DNA from: Puccinia triticina
Lineage: Eukaryota > Basidiomycota > Pucciniomycetes > Pucciniales > Pucciniaceae
Assembly: GCF_026914185.1 (NCBI RefSeq)
Contig: NC_070566.1
Span: 992,001 to 1,056,000 of the forward strand
Reading direction: 5' to 3'
DNA: 64,000 nt
Shown here: positions 45,479-56,602 of the stretch, piece by piece
How positions within the stretch are numbered: the first letter of the stretch is position 1
Layout: each line of letters begins with the position of its first letter
The notes under the pieces: generated by a model
What the model saw: the letters and a program-made list of their open reading frames with translations, nothing else
Told to the model about the DNA's origin: nothing
Database searches by the model: none
Program-made: the position numbers and the translations under genes

Positions 45479-45705
45479 CCTCCAAGCCATTTGGCTGGTA
45501 GCTCTCCCCCTTGTAAGCTGACTTTAGATGCAAGTCCCTCCCTTTGGGCCCCCCCCAAGCGTAGGTGTGAGGGACTTAGTTTGGTTTGGGGCAAGCTTCT
45601 CTGTGAGACCGAGGTCCAAGACAAGCTTAACTAAGCCTCTCCAAGGAGGCGTGAAGCATCTCCAAAGGAGAGGCTTAGGACTGAAGTCGGATTCTTGGCC
45701 TGAGG
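45479..45705. repeat. Inverted-repeat element F, copy 2
   Basis: The right end TTGGCCTGAGG matches, inverted, the CCTCAGGCCAA ends at 46154 and 46754; the left end CCTCCAAGCCA is weaker. The interior has AAGTCCCTCC, CTAAGCCTCT and AGGAGAGGCTT words. Confidence 0.45.
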
Positions 45706-46153
45706 CTGACAAGTTTTTTTGAAGAAAATGGGCAATTTTGTATTTACATTTATTTTATGATTAGCTCTACGGTTTTACTCCAAATCCCAGCTGACCACGT
45801 TGTAGCCCTTGATCTCAGCTATCTTGTACATATTTTTTCAAGTATTCTCAACAAAAATTGGCTTCTCAGCAGCCATTCTTGCGAGGGCTGTTTCTGAGCA
45901 ATGTGATGGACCCATTGGGCCACTTGCTGGTCAAGATTGGACAGGTTCTCACAATTTTGGATCACCAGACCTCCCAAGGCAGTTTTTTTACATCACAATT
46001 ACTTCCAAGGGATGAGGATACAAATTTGATGGGATACATGGTAACATGTACAACAAGGAGCTGATTCTAACGGTACTGGAGGCTGTGAAGAAATCCGAGG
46101 GGTATGCGGTGACATGTGGATTAGAAGGATTTTTTGGCCATTTGGCTGGGCAG

Positions 46154-46318
46154 CCTCAGGCCAAATGTTGGACATTAGGCACAAGTCCCTCCCGCAAGCA
46201 GGAGGGTGCTCGCGCCCTAGCCTAACTAAGCCTCTTGAACAGAGGGGGGGACACCCGCGTCCCAAAGGGACTCTCTGTAGGAGAGGCTTATGACTAATGT
46301 TGTAATTTTGGCTTGAGG
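46154..46318. repeat. Inverted-repeat element F, copy 3
   Basis: 165 bp; ends CCTCAGGCCAAATGTTGGAC and, inverted, CCTCAAGCCAAAATTACAAC, each leading to ACATTAG. Inside are AAGTCCCTCC, CTAAGCCTC and AGGAGAGGCTT. Confidence 0.6.
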
Positions 46319-46753
46319 GTTTGGGTTGTTTGTGGCTTTCTAGCCATATTTCTTCTTTTTCCCCTCACACAACAAAACTGTTCCAACCCGGGTGAAGCTA
46401 TGAAGGGGTGGAACAGCCAAGCTTCTTGGCTCCCAGTTCCTGTCCTCAAAGTGAAAGTCTGTTGCACAAGCTGGATTGGGCAAGACATCTAAAACAGAGC
46501 TTGGTTCCTGGGGATTGAATTGAATACTGTACTGTTTTTCAATACATTCACATGATACAGCTCAGAATGACCTTCAAAACCAAAAGTTTGAAGGAGCATG
46601 GAAAGAGAAGGGTTGGGCTCTCAGGGATGAGTGTAGCGTCAAAAGATGGGGAAGAACCAGAGGATTCTCATGGTCCAAAGGGCGTGTGTGGGGCTATTTG
46701 GGAACAAGGTCAAAATTGGAATGGCACAAATCCCCCACCAAAAGGCCTCAAAC

Positions 46754-47200
46754 CCTCAGGCCAAAATGTGGACATTAGGGGGTTTCAAAGTTGGCCAGAT
46801 GCAACTTGCATGCACTTTTGCAAGTCGGTGTTCAAGTTCATTCTTGAACACCGAGTTGCAAAAGTGCATGCAAGCCACACTGTACTACACCCCCTAAGCC
46901 TGCTTGAATGTATTTTTGAAATTTGGTGTTCAATAAAAGCCTTGAACACCAACTTGCAAAAGTGCATGCAAGTCGTGCATGGCCAACTTTGAATCCCCCT
47001 ATTAGTCCCAAGTCCCTCCTTTGGAGGTTGCGCTTCGCGCGAGGGCGCTTCGCGCCACCCCAGGCTGTACCAGGGCCCTCCAATGTGGGGGACTTGTGTT
47101 AAGTTAGGCTCGCGCCCCGCGGGCACAGGGAGGGACTTGTGTTTAAGTTCGGGTCCGAGACCCTGCGGACCCCGGGGACCTCCTCCAGAGAAAGCTCGCG
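46754..47200. repeat. Inverted-repeat element F, copy 4, split by element N1
   Basis: The left end CCTCAGGCCAAAATGTGGAC reaches ATTAG and resumes after N1 with AGTCCCAAGTCCCTCC. The right end is unclear, near 47200, only about 85 bp before the CMC2 start codon. Confidence 0.45.
46777..47000. mobile_element. Inverted-repeat element N1 (AGGGGGTTTCAAAGT ends)
   Basis: Ends AGGGGGTTTCAAAGTTGGCC and, inverted, AGGGGGATTCAAAGTTGGCC; ATT(A) on both sides. The interior has TTGCAAAAGTGCATGCAAG and its inverse, and GGTGTTCAA words, so it is strongly self-complementary. Confidence 0.75.
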
Positions 47201-47284
47201 GGTTTAGTGTAGGCCCGCCCGGACAGACTTATCTCTCCAACTCACACCACCAAACACGTCTCTCCAGCTCGAAAGAAGGCCGAT

Positions 47285-47831
47285 ATGCATCCTCATCTAA
47301 CCGGAAACAAGGTCGAAGGTCAGTTGGCAATCATTAAAAGCACGGATATATACCCCTTAATATTATCTCGATTGGCGATCAAAAACACGCACACATATTT
47401 ACCTCAAGAACTAACTGCAATAATTATTTTTCTTTTACGAAACAAAAGCATGTGGTCCGATCATAGAAGCCTTACACCAATGTCACCAGAGTGGGTTTTG
47501 GACCTACTACACCGGGGGATGTAACGATATCAGACGACAGCTGGATAAATGTTTACACGCCGAGGTGTTGTCTTGTCCCCCCTCTCTCTCTATAATTTCC
47601 CAAGGCTTGAAAGACTGATGCGGAGTTATTCGTGTTTAATGATTGATTGATGATCCCGCTCGCTCGTTCGTTTGTTTGGCTGGTCCACGCCGTCGGACGG
47701 TCGGTTGGATTCGAAATATATCATATCTTTAGCGAATGGCAAGATCTTCGGCTCATGTGAAAGAAGGAAGAAAGAAACGTCAAGAGTTAGAAAAAGTTTG
47801 GAAGTCTAATGAACAAGACGAATCAAGATAA
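47285..47831 (+). CDS. CMC2: Cmc2-like twin CX9C protein, cytochrome c oxidase assembly; three exons
   Basis: Exons 47285-47318, 47449-47564 and 47733-47831 join in phase to 82 residues (donors GTCAGT and GTGTTG; AAAG and TTTAG acceptors). The protein starts MHPHLTGNKVEACGPIIEAL, like the MHP start of the Cmc2 family. It has two CX9C motifs: Cys13/Cys23 and Cys36/Cys46. Such proteins are imported into the mitochondrial intermembrane space by the Mia40 disulfide relay and fold as a helical hairpin; Cmc2 is needed for cytochrome c oxidase. The basic C-terminal helix (RMARSSAHVKEGRKKRQELE) also fits. The three short exons are easy to miss. The promoter is squeezed against repeat DNA. Confidence 0.88.
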
Positions 47832-49060
47832 AACCAACCGGAATGGATGACTTCCCGTCGATCTGGAAGGCCTTCCAGAGTCAGATCTGGATTTCCAGAT
47901 TCTTAGTTCGATAGATCCCCTTTTTTCAAGTGTAAGTGTTGCCTTTGGCATTGCACACTATAAATATCATGATATCTACCTACAAGCATTTTTGTTTTTT
48001 ATATTTGTAGTTTGTTTTTTCCAGTACTTGTTTCTATGGGGCCAAATTCTGTAGAGGATGTGGCAATCTTAACAACTAGGGACAATGAGTTGTGATATGG
48101 GTAGATCCCTTGTTCCAATGGTGAAACAAATACAGTACATGTATTGCATCTGCATATACATTGTAGTGTATTTTTTTGTGAATGCAAAAGGGCTTGGTGT
48201 ATTTGTATTGTACTAGAGTTCTGAGGTGGCTCCACTGCCTGGACTTAATTCAGCTTTGTGTTGCATTGTTCCCACATCCTTGTCTACTACAATCCCTTGC
48301 ATTCTTGAACAGGCCTTGAACACTGTCAACCCTCTGTTAGTCCTGACAGCACAGAGGGTTGCAAAGGAACGCCCCTTTTGCCGCAAGAATGACTTCTGCC
48401 ACCGGAATGGGGCGCAGCTATAGATACTTCGGCAACGCACTGACCTTGTTGCGGTGTTGAGTAGCACAACAGCACGCTTGTTGAATAGTATGTCCGCTTA
48501 ACAGCGGGCAGGAAGTTGGGGGAAGAAGAGCTTCCGGGATTGGAGCCCACTTTTCCCATATAGTAGGGGGACTCTCTTCAGGAGAGTTTTCCCCCAGAGT
48601 TGATTGGTACCAAGCCTGTCTTTATTGTTGTTCAACAACAATTGGGGCTTTCCTTTCCAACTTGACTCCAACCACACTTCTTTTTTATTGCTTCCCAACA
48701 ACTCAACCAACCGCCGTTCTCCATCTCTTGATCACCTCTCACTCAACTCAACCACCTCGGATTTTCTCCTTTCTGCCATACTAACCGGGTCTGTGTAAGT
48801 CACCGACTAGGTAGGCCAGAAAGGAATTCTCTTCCATCTTTCTCTGTTATCCCCAGCGTCTGAATCCTCTGGATTCCAGTAAGAGTCCGCTCTACTAGGC
48901 CCCTCATATTGAGGTGTGGCTCCTCTTCCTGCATCAATGGTAGAATTGAGACAGACTCCGGTCTAAGTTTAGTTGTATTCCGCCTCGCCAGCGTAGTTCT
49001 TAAGGATACCAAGTATCTATAGCATTCAGTGTACCATCACTTAAGAGACGTACGCTGACA
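47832..49060. other. Gene-poor stretch downstream of CMC2
   Basis: No coding frame with support. 48440-48800 has TGTTG- and CAACA-type ends and a pyrimidine-rich middle that could be LTR debris; I could not pair it with a second copy. Confidence 0.25.
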
Positions 49061-49351
49061 AACACCCTCCTGGTTCAGCTTGAAAATTGTGTCAACATTG
49101 TTTGAGCAGCCTTGCCCAATGCCACCTCCCCGCAAGTGTCTTCAGTTGATTTGTAGCAGATTGCTTGAGCATCTTCTGCTTGTAGTGTTAATGTAAGACC
49201 GCCTTCCTGTGGTACAGCTGCTGGCACTACAAGCAGAAGATGCTCAAGCAATCTGCTACAAATCAACTGAAGAAACTTGTGGGGAGGTGGCATTGGGCAA
49301 GGCAGCTCAAACAATGTTGACACAATTTTCAAGCTGAACCAGGAGGGTGTT
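49061..49351. mobile_element. Long-armed foldback element, arms 127 bp at about 97.6 percent identity
   Basis: The left arm AACACCCTCCTGGTTCAGC... and the right arm ...GCTGAACCAGGAGGGTGTT are inverted copies over 127 bp with three mismatches; the loop is about 37 bp. No coding. The target duplication is unclear. Confidence 0.9.
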
Positions 49352-52129
49352 CAAGCAGACTGGAATAAGTGCCACACAGCTAGAGACATCACAATCAATA
49401 AAATTAGTTAAAAAAAAATCAAATCAGTCAATGAAGCACATCACCATGAGAATTATAGTCCCCTCACCTTCAGGAGGCCCTATATACCCATGTAGCATTG
49501 AGATACAGATTCTTTCTGGATAGTACATCCATTTTCCCATCTCCTGTACAATGGATAAGCACAATTGACAATCTTGTCTCCTCAGGGCTTGGGGAACTTT
49601 GTTGAGTTTTCCTCAAGGGCACAATATTTGGGATGTTTAGCTTTTTCCAGTCCTCCATTTCTGACAGCAAAGACTGGTGAAAAATGTGCCTCTTTATCAG
49701 CTGCCGGTTGAATTGAGCCGATGTTGTGACTTGAACTGCCTTGAATAGTGAAGAATGGTGCACCAGGAATTTTTGTAGCTTGATCACTCAAAGTAAACCC
49801 AAGAGAATAAAATGAAGCAAACATTTTGGATTCTAGATAACACACAAAAATTTGTTAGTATATTACTGCCTACACATCAAGCAAATACATTACCTGATGT
49901 AGAACCAGTCAACAGATTCTTCAAGAAGGACAGATACTCAGGTGCTGACGGTGAAGCGCAAGGCAGGTTGACCTTGCCATAGAGAATGTGAAAAGGTACC
50001 TGGCACCAGCCGCACCCGCCCAGCGGTGCTGGTGCCCTTTTTTTGGCAAAAATTGGTGTGGTACACAGGCACTGTGCCCAAGTACCACTCATCCCCTGCC
50101 AGGGAGCCAGGTACTTGGGCATGCAACCACCTTTGGCCAGCCATCAACCGGCACGCAACCAGCTTTGGCCGGTCATTGACCGGCACGCCACCACCTTTGG
50201 CCGGCCATCAAGGGGATCAATTAATCCTCTCAATGGCCGGCAGGGGAGCGTGTCCTCTTCTCAATGTCATTGAGAGGAGTTAACCATTCCTTGATGGCAT
50301 CTAGAGGTGGATGGGCTCCCATTGGTGCCATTGAGGCAAGTAAAAACTCCTCTTGATGGGATTGTTCAAGGGTAATGCTTTTTCCATATCAATAACCCAA
50401 GGAATTCAGTGGAGTCTATTGTGTCCACCAATGCAATTATTCTATGGCAGTTTCAAAAGTGGTAAAGCACGAGGAGGGGGAACAGCATCACAAGATAGTT
50501 TGATGCTCACCAGTTTCAAGAGCAGGAAATGTGTGAGCAAAATTTGTTGTTGATCCATTGCAGGGAGAAGGCAGTCTATTTATAGACCAAAGGATGAGGC
50601 AGCTTGAAAATAGAAAGAAACAGACGCAAGATAAGAACAGAGGATACTCATTGGATGAGCTCATAGGAATCTGAGAGGATACAAAGGAATTGGAGAAGTC
50701 CGGTTGAGATAGATAGACTAATGTACAGGATTTAGGATATCAGTAAAGAAGAAACTCTGATTCAAGCAGGCTGCAAAAGGCAGTATATCTAGGATTGGCC
50801 AAGAGCGGCTAAACAAGGAAGTATGAATATAGTAGATACCAAGAGCGGTCACCGAGGTAAGAGGCCAAGAGTGGCGTACAAAGAGAGAGAGAGGGCAGGT
50901 GCCATTACCTTTTGGGGAAGGAAGAAGTGGAGGATTCACAGTAGGTATTATGTGCACACCTGGATTAGCAATCCGCTTTTTGTAAAAGGACAAAAAAGGG
51001 ATCAAGCTGAGCTATGAGTTGCTGTAAATGGTGCAAAATGAAAGAATTACAACTACTAAGAGATGTTTATTCCTAGTTAGATAAAGACGATTGAGTATTT
51101 GAAATAAAAAAATATCTTAGATATTCACCTAAGAGCAGGTGAGTGGCCAACTCTCTACTGAGATAACTACTTGTGTAGAGAAACAGAAAAAAACAAGGAG
51201 CTAGCTTGCTCCTTATTAACTAGATTGATATTGCTTGATGATCTGTGTATCATCAAACTTCATTAGCAGCAGCTCTCTTGCTTGCTCTAGAAAACATAAT
51301 TTTTCTTACACGGTTTTTAGCTTACAGCTAGTTTGATCCGTCTTTCTTTGCGTCGGTGAAACAGCTGAGGAGCAGCAAAAAATTATCTGTGCATTTAAAG
51401 TTCTGCTCTCCATTAACTCTTTGTTTCATTACTCCTGAGCTGTGGAAATTTCCACTTACCAATTGTCTCTCCTGCACTTTGTGCGGAATCAGGATAAGTT
51501 TTTGCCTGCGCAAATGTGTCTAAGAAAATTGATTTGTGTGGTTAGCAATCATCTGGTACACTCAATACAAGACCACAGCTGCTCACCTTTGGCGCTTGCG
51601 GTGATCCATTCTCTGAGTGACTGGGGACCTGAGTTGTTTTCTGGTCTGTGCTTGTGTGTCGCTGCCAATGTTCCTGCATGCATCAATTGATGTGATCAGT
51701 TTTCCATTCCCGCTTACACAGCTAGGACTGCGGAAAAAGGTTCACTTTGCTTACCTGTTTCCACAGCTGATTTAGATCACAAACCTTTCTCATTTTATGA
51801 GATCGGTTCTGTTCACCTGGGCATGTAATCTCACACAAAGGTGTAGGTTGCAAGTTTTTAAATGCTACCCTCAAGAGTATAAAAAGAGGGGGTGAGGCAA
51901 TCCAATTAAGTTTCCCTGGTTGCAGACCAAGTGAGGATCAGTGGTCCTCACATAGTTGTCTTGCAAGCCATTTTTTTGTAATGGCAGTGGTTTGTCCCTT
52001 AAGGTTCTAACTTCTACCAGGAATTGGAACCCAATACAATACAATACAAATAAAATGTATTGACTCAGCCAATCCAGAAGTCATTTCATATGGGAAGTTC
52101 AATACACAATGACAAAATATGTTGTATTC
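49352..52129. other. Gene-poor stretch with short palindromic words
   Basis: Apart from the weak Helitron trace, 49995-50260 repeats GGTAC, AAGTACC and CCGGC/GGCCGGCCAT words in both orientations. 50560-51320 and 51700-52030 have no motif I recognise, and the frames are short. Confidence 0.25.
49470..49845 (-). pseudogene. Possible Helitron-like N-domain fragment
   Basis: On the minus strand GAPFFTIQGSSSHNIGSIQP resembles the Helitron N-domain block (G..YH.IGSLLP), followed in another frame by a region like LEKAKHPKYCALEEN. It is broken and short; the call is weak. Confidence 0.35.
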
Positions 52130-52310
52130 ATGGTCTTCAAAGTTGAAATTCATGCATGCATAAATGTGTAAATCATGAATTCATAAATCTTTGTTGGCTG
52201 GGAAAGCCAAATATTACATAATCAGATTGGTGAGATCCCCTGCAAGCCAAGTTTTATGAATTTATGATCTACGCATCTATACATGCATGAAATTCAACTT
52301 TGAAGACTGT
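52130..52310. mobile_element. Inverted-repeat element H1 (CTTCAAAGTTGAA...CATGCATG ends)
   Basis: TIR core GTCTTCAAAGTTGAA next to TTCATGCATG at the left; the inverse at the right end. It shares an inner block with H2 at 19820-20338 in reverse orientation. Confidence 0.65.
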
Positions 52311-53736
52311 AACTGCATTGGATAAAAAATCCAATACAAATATGCTGTGCATGCAATACGTGGCATATAAAAATACATGTACTGTATTTGTTTCACTGTT
52401 CCTTGTTCTGTTGCCCATACCGTGCCTTAATATTGGAGGAGTTCCTGTAAATCTGGCAACTCAGATCTGAGCAGCCAGATTTGATATTTTGCAGGGAAAT
52501 CTAGGTCCCTGAAGATCCCCAAAGTGATCCAGAGTTCCAAATTTCAGATTTCCCTGTGAAATCTGAAATTCCAGATTTATTCAAAATTGACGGGAAGTCC
52601 TCCATTCTGGCTGTTGGTGCATCACCAGCCTCACTTATCACATATCCCTGTCACTCCCCTCCACTTGCTCAATATTCAGACTCCTCATTCCAGCAGCTCA
52701 CATCTGTTTGGTTTTTATCTGCCTTGGATTCATCATTGATTGTACAATAAGAATCCTATCCTGGTGACTGTTACTGGTTATATAATTTTCCTTTGAACCG
52801 CAGGGCAGTCCACATGGTATCTAGCTTCCATTTCTTAGGAAGCTTGCTACTCCTTATTTTTGTGTATATTGTAAATCTGAAACCTATCCCAGTTATTGTC
52901 ACCATACCCCTCAAGAAAAATTCAAGCAACTGCAAGCAATTGACATTTGAGAGCTCCAAGCAAGCTTGTGGTATTACAAAAGCCTTTTTCAAGGCTTACT
53001 GTTGACCAAGCTTCAATGCACAGTGACTTTGCAGAAAAAGCATATGCGTGTTTGTGTGGAGCTATAACAGAAGTAACCCGCATGTCAAATGCTAGCAGTT
53101 TCTTGAATTTTTCTTGCAGTGATACTGGGTATAGGAGTTACCCTTAGACCAGACAGAGGTCTGTTATGCGGCTTGTGCTGCCCCTGATCTATGGTGCTCT
53201 TGGATACACTTCAAGAGCTCATTTGTTTTACATTGCACCAGGGGGGAAAGTGTTGCACTCTCTAGAGAGTGCCAGGCCGTAATTTTGTATGTTGCGTTGT
53301 CTGATGTGAGTTTGTTAAATTTACCTCTATGTTCAATTTCTTCCCAATACAATTGTAACTGTAGTTCAAGTCTTTGTGAAATGATGTATAACTCAATGCC
53401 AACACACAAACATCTCTCTGCTGAAGTTTTTTGTTTGTTTCATCATGATTACAATTGCAGAAGTGAGCTTCATTGCACACAAAATTTTCAAAGAATGTAC
53501 CTATTGTTATGCTCAAATATATTTTTAGCCAAGTGCCAGGGAATATTTTTATTTGCAGAATTTTTCATTCAAAACCCACATAAAATCACATTATGCAACA
53601 TACTTGTAAGAAATAGCACATTCAGAGGATCTGCCAACTGGCGGATGAATCGTTGTGGCATATTTCTGACATGCCAATTACCCAATCAAATTGGCAGGAA
53701 AGTGGTTTGACATAAGATTTCTATTCTTCAACTATT
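52311..53736. other. Gene-poor stretch
   Basis: AT-rich, short frames only, no motif. Nothing recognisable. Confidence 0.25.
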
Positions 53737-53889
53737 AGCAGGATTCAAAGTAGACCCGTGCATACCACTTGCAAGGCAAGGCAAGCCGTTGTGCAACTCA
53801 AATGTTGAATGTCAACTTGCAGTCTCCCCGCAAAACTGGGTTATGCAAAGTGACCTGCATGCACGCGCGGGTCTACTTTGAAACCCCCT
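53737..53889. mobile_element. Inverted-repeat element N2 (AGGGGGTTTCAAAGT ends)
   Basis: Ends AGCAGGATTCAAAGTAGACC and, inverted, AGGGGGTTTCAAAGTAGACC; ATT(A) on both sides (53734-53737, 53890-53893). Same terminal pattern and flank as N1, with a different interior. Confidence 0.7.
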
Positions 53890-54906
53890 ATTAAAACATG
53901 TCAAAGCTAAGAAAACCTGTGTAACATGCAGGTGAACTCTCAGCAATATGAAATATGAAAATACCGGATTCAGATTTCCCTACCATATTTACCAAGGGAT
54001 CAACCATAATTTTTTGAGTTTTCAGTGTCAATAGCTGTTCATTTTGGAATATGCACCTTGCCTAGTACATGACCACAAATTGTAAACTTTTGTAAATTTA
54101 ACTACAACTAACTGAAAAATGCAGTGTAGAATCCTCATGAAGGCTGCTCAAGGGAAAGGGGGTAGAGTAGTGGATAATCAAAGGTGCACCAATTTTTCTT
54201 TGCTTCTGAAACCAGCTGGAGAAATAATTCAACAGCTGGTCTGAGAACTCCAAATTGAACAGTCAATTCTTAATTCCCCACACAAATCACAGTATGGGTA
54301 GCACCGTTTTTCTTGTAGACTGATCATCTTACAACTTTTCTTCCACCATTTTCCATCAATTTTCTTTTATGTGTAGAATTAGTTCATCACAGGTCCCTTT
54401 GTTTCCATGTGTATGGCGCAACAACATGGTGTATATTTCTCTCATAAAATGTTGCTAAATTATCACTGGCTGTTATTTAAAGACTTCTGCACTGTGTGCT
54501 TTCTGTATCCAGACCACTTCAAATTATTGGCCATGGGCCAGCAGCAGTGACACAAGTATGTGAGGAAAAGTGTTAAAAAAATTGTGTCTGGGGGTTTGAA
54601 GGTTGTCACAAGTGAACTATGGACGCGTGGGGAAACACAGATTGGCTTAGAATCCCCCTGTTTCCCCGGGGAGGGTTGATTTTCTTGTTCAATGTCCACC
54701 CTTATATTCGGGCAAACATTTGGGCGGACATGGTTAAAATATCACACTTTTCCCCGGACTTGATGAACAGTGAGTTTTGTTCATTGCGCTGGGAGGTACC
54801 TTCTCATTGGCCATCACAAGCTGGCCATCCATATGGTCTCTTCTGAGCTCTGTGGACAGCTTATACTGACTCACAAGTTTGGAAAGGCCAGCGCGATGAC
54901 CAGTAT
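53890..54906. other. Gene-poor stretch
   Basis: AT-rich, nothing recognisable on either strand. Confidence 0.25.
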
Positions 54907-55234
54907 CAACGGTGGGCCAGCTACGCTAACCGTAGCGTTAGCGTGGCGTAGCGTAGCGGAATTCCGCTAAATTTTAGCGTAGCGTTAGCGGAATTGCGCC
55001 TTTCTGCGCTAACGCTACACGCAAAGGGTGCACAGCTAATTTAGCTGTTAGCGTAGCGTTAGCGCAGATGCGCGCAATTGCGCTAACGCTACACACGCAG
55101 GGCGCAAAAGAGCGCGCGCTACGGTGCGCCACAGTGCTTTTAGCTGAAAAAAAGGCCTTTTTTTCCGCTAAAAGCGCTGTAGCGCAGCGTAGCGTAGTGA
55201 CTGTAGCGGCGCGCTAACACTAACAAACAATTGG
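54907..55234. mobile_element. Word-repeat foldback element B2, truncated, fused to Copia 3
   Basis: Starts CAACGGTGGGCC and aligns, inverted, with about 328 bp of B1 (for example GCGCGCTAACACTAACAAAC). It stops abruptly at 55234, where B1 would go on, and the next base belongs to the Copia 3 polymerase gene. No right end and no target duplication. Confidence 0.85.
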
Positions 55235-56250
55235 CATACCGCCAATAGTTTTGTCGTCGGAGGGAGGCGGAACCAGCGTCCCAGTATTTTTGGACTGAAG
55301 CGAGTTGAACTCTGAAGTCAAAGCCAATTCCCAGTTAGGTAGCTCAGAAACATCATTCATTGCGTCATTAATGGTGACCAATTGCGTGAGACTAAGCTCA
55401 GGGAATTCCGCGTGAGAAGCAAAATTGATATCCGGCAAATCCGGTCTTATTCGACGTGAACCCTCCACAATGTTCAATGGATTGATGTTGGAGTTAATTT
55501 CCTTTGGGGCCACCTGATTACTCAAACCCCATTCATAAGTGAAATGTTTAGTCGGCTGTTTTGACGAAGAAGAAACAAAACGATGAGCGGCGGATTCAGG
55601 CGACGGCGAAGGAGGAAGTGGAGGCAAAACAGGAGGCAAAGACGCAGACGAAGAGGAAACCGAAGTCGACGTAGGAGGCGGAGGAGAAAGACGGACAGGG
55701 GGGAGGGAAGACGCGGAGGAAGACGTGGAACAGATGTTCGCTTTTTTGCGGAGATGTCAATCAAAATGTCTTCAGCCGGTCCGACTACAGATGACGTGGG
55801 CAAAGTTGCAGGCAACTTAATCATTGCAGATTGTGAGTTATATGGGAAGGAAAGAATCGATGGAGTGAAGTCCCAACTAATCACTGTTCGACAAGAAATG
55901 GGGTCAAAGAACCGCATTGCATCCAAACGAGGTTCATAACCGAGAAACAGGAAAGGTTTTGAAGGCGGAAGAATTTTAGAGGACGGGGATTGGGTGTGGA
56001 CATAGACTTTGAGTCCGAAGGGCAGTAATGTATGAACATTTCTTACTTGTTCTATTGCTGCCCGCGATTCGACCAATACCGAATTTGGAGAACGCCAGCC
56101 GAGAGAAGAGGTTGGCAGCATGTTGATTAAAGATGAAGCAAATTTTGCCGCTTCATCCCAGTAGTTCAGAGGTACCGCAGATTGAGCCAACATGCATCGC
56201 ATTTGCACCAACAGCGTTTGATTAAATCTCTCCGCCAATCCGTTGGTCTG
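55235..56250 (-). pseudogene. Copia 3, integrase C-terminal part and start of reverse transcriptase region
   Basis: On the minus strand from 56250: TNGLAERFNQTLLVQMRCML (integrase after the catalytic Glu), then PFGLKVYVHTQSP and FLFLGYEPRLDAMRFF, a Pro/Ser-rich linker with a frame change around 55600-55730. Then WELALTSEFNSLQSKNTGTL, which leads into the polymerase but is cut after KTIGGM by the junction with B2. Its upstream side is cut at a C16 tract. Confidence 0.75.
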
Positions 56251-56252
56251 CG

Positions 56253-56268
56253 CCCCCCCCCCCCCCCC
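56253..56268. repeat. 16-base C tract at the Copia 3 break
   Basis: Lies directly between the Copia 3 integrase sequence (ends 56250) and unrelated DNA leading to the 645-aa gene. Confidence 0.9.
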
Positions 56269-56602
56269 TGCTCAGTGCGTCCCCGGCTGGCCATCAAGGT
56301 GCAATCAGACGATGCCAAATTCAAACCCCAGTAACCCTTGATTCACCCTCACCCGCGGGACTTTGGAGCCGCTTCCGTTCCAGAACGTGCCGGGCAAGAC
56401 TCAGGAGTCCTACCTTGGTCCCTCCCAGCCACCAGACTCGCAGGCTGCAGCCTGCAAGCTGTTTTACGAGGGATCACCCACCGAAGCCAAAAATCCGATT
56501 GATGCAACTGGAACCGCTACTGCTACCGAGCCGCCCCAGCAGCCATGAAACATCCATATCAAGCACTGCTTATTTCAGCGAACTGTTGCAGGCCAGCTGG
56601 CC
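56269..56602. other. Leader or extra upstream exon of the 645-aa gene
   Basis: The frame of the gene is open upstream from about 56335 (QNVPGKTQESYLGPSQPPDS) to a TGA at 56546-56548, just before the ATG at 56603. Either it is a separate exon or the TGA is a mutation. Confidence 0.35.

Noticed and set aside
55583..55939. Arg-rich plus-strand frame
   Set aside because: Antisense to the Pro/Ser-rich linker of the Copia 3 integrase.
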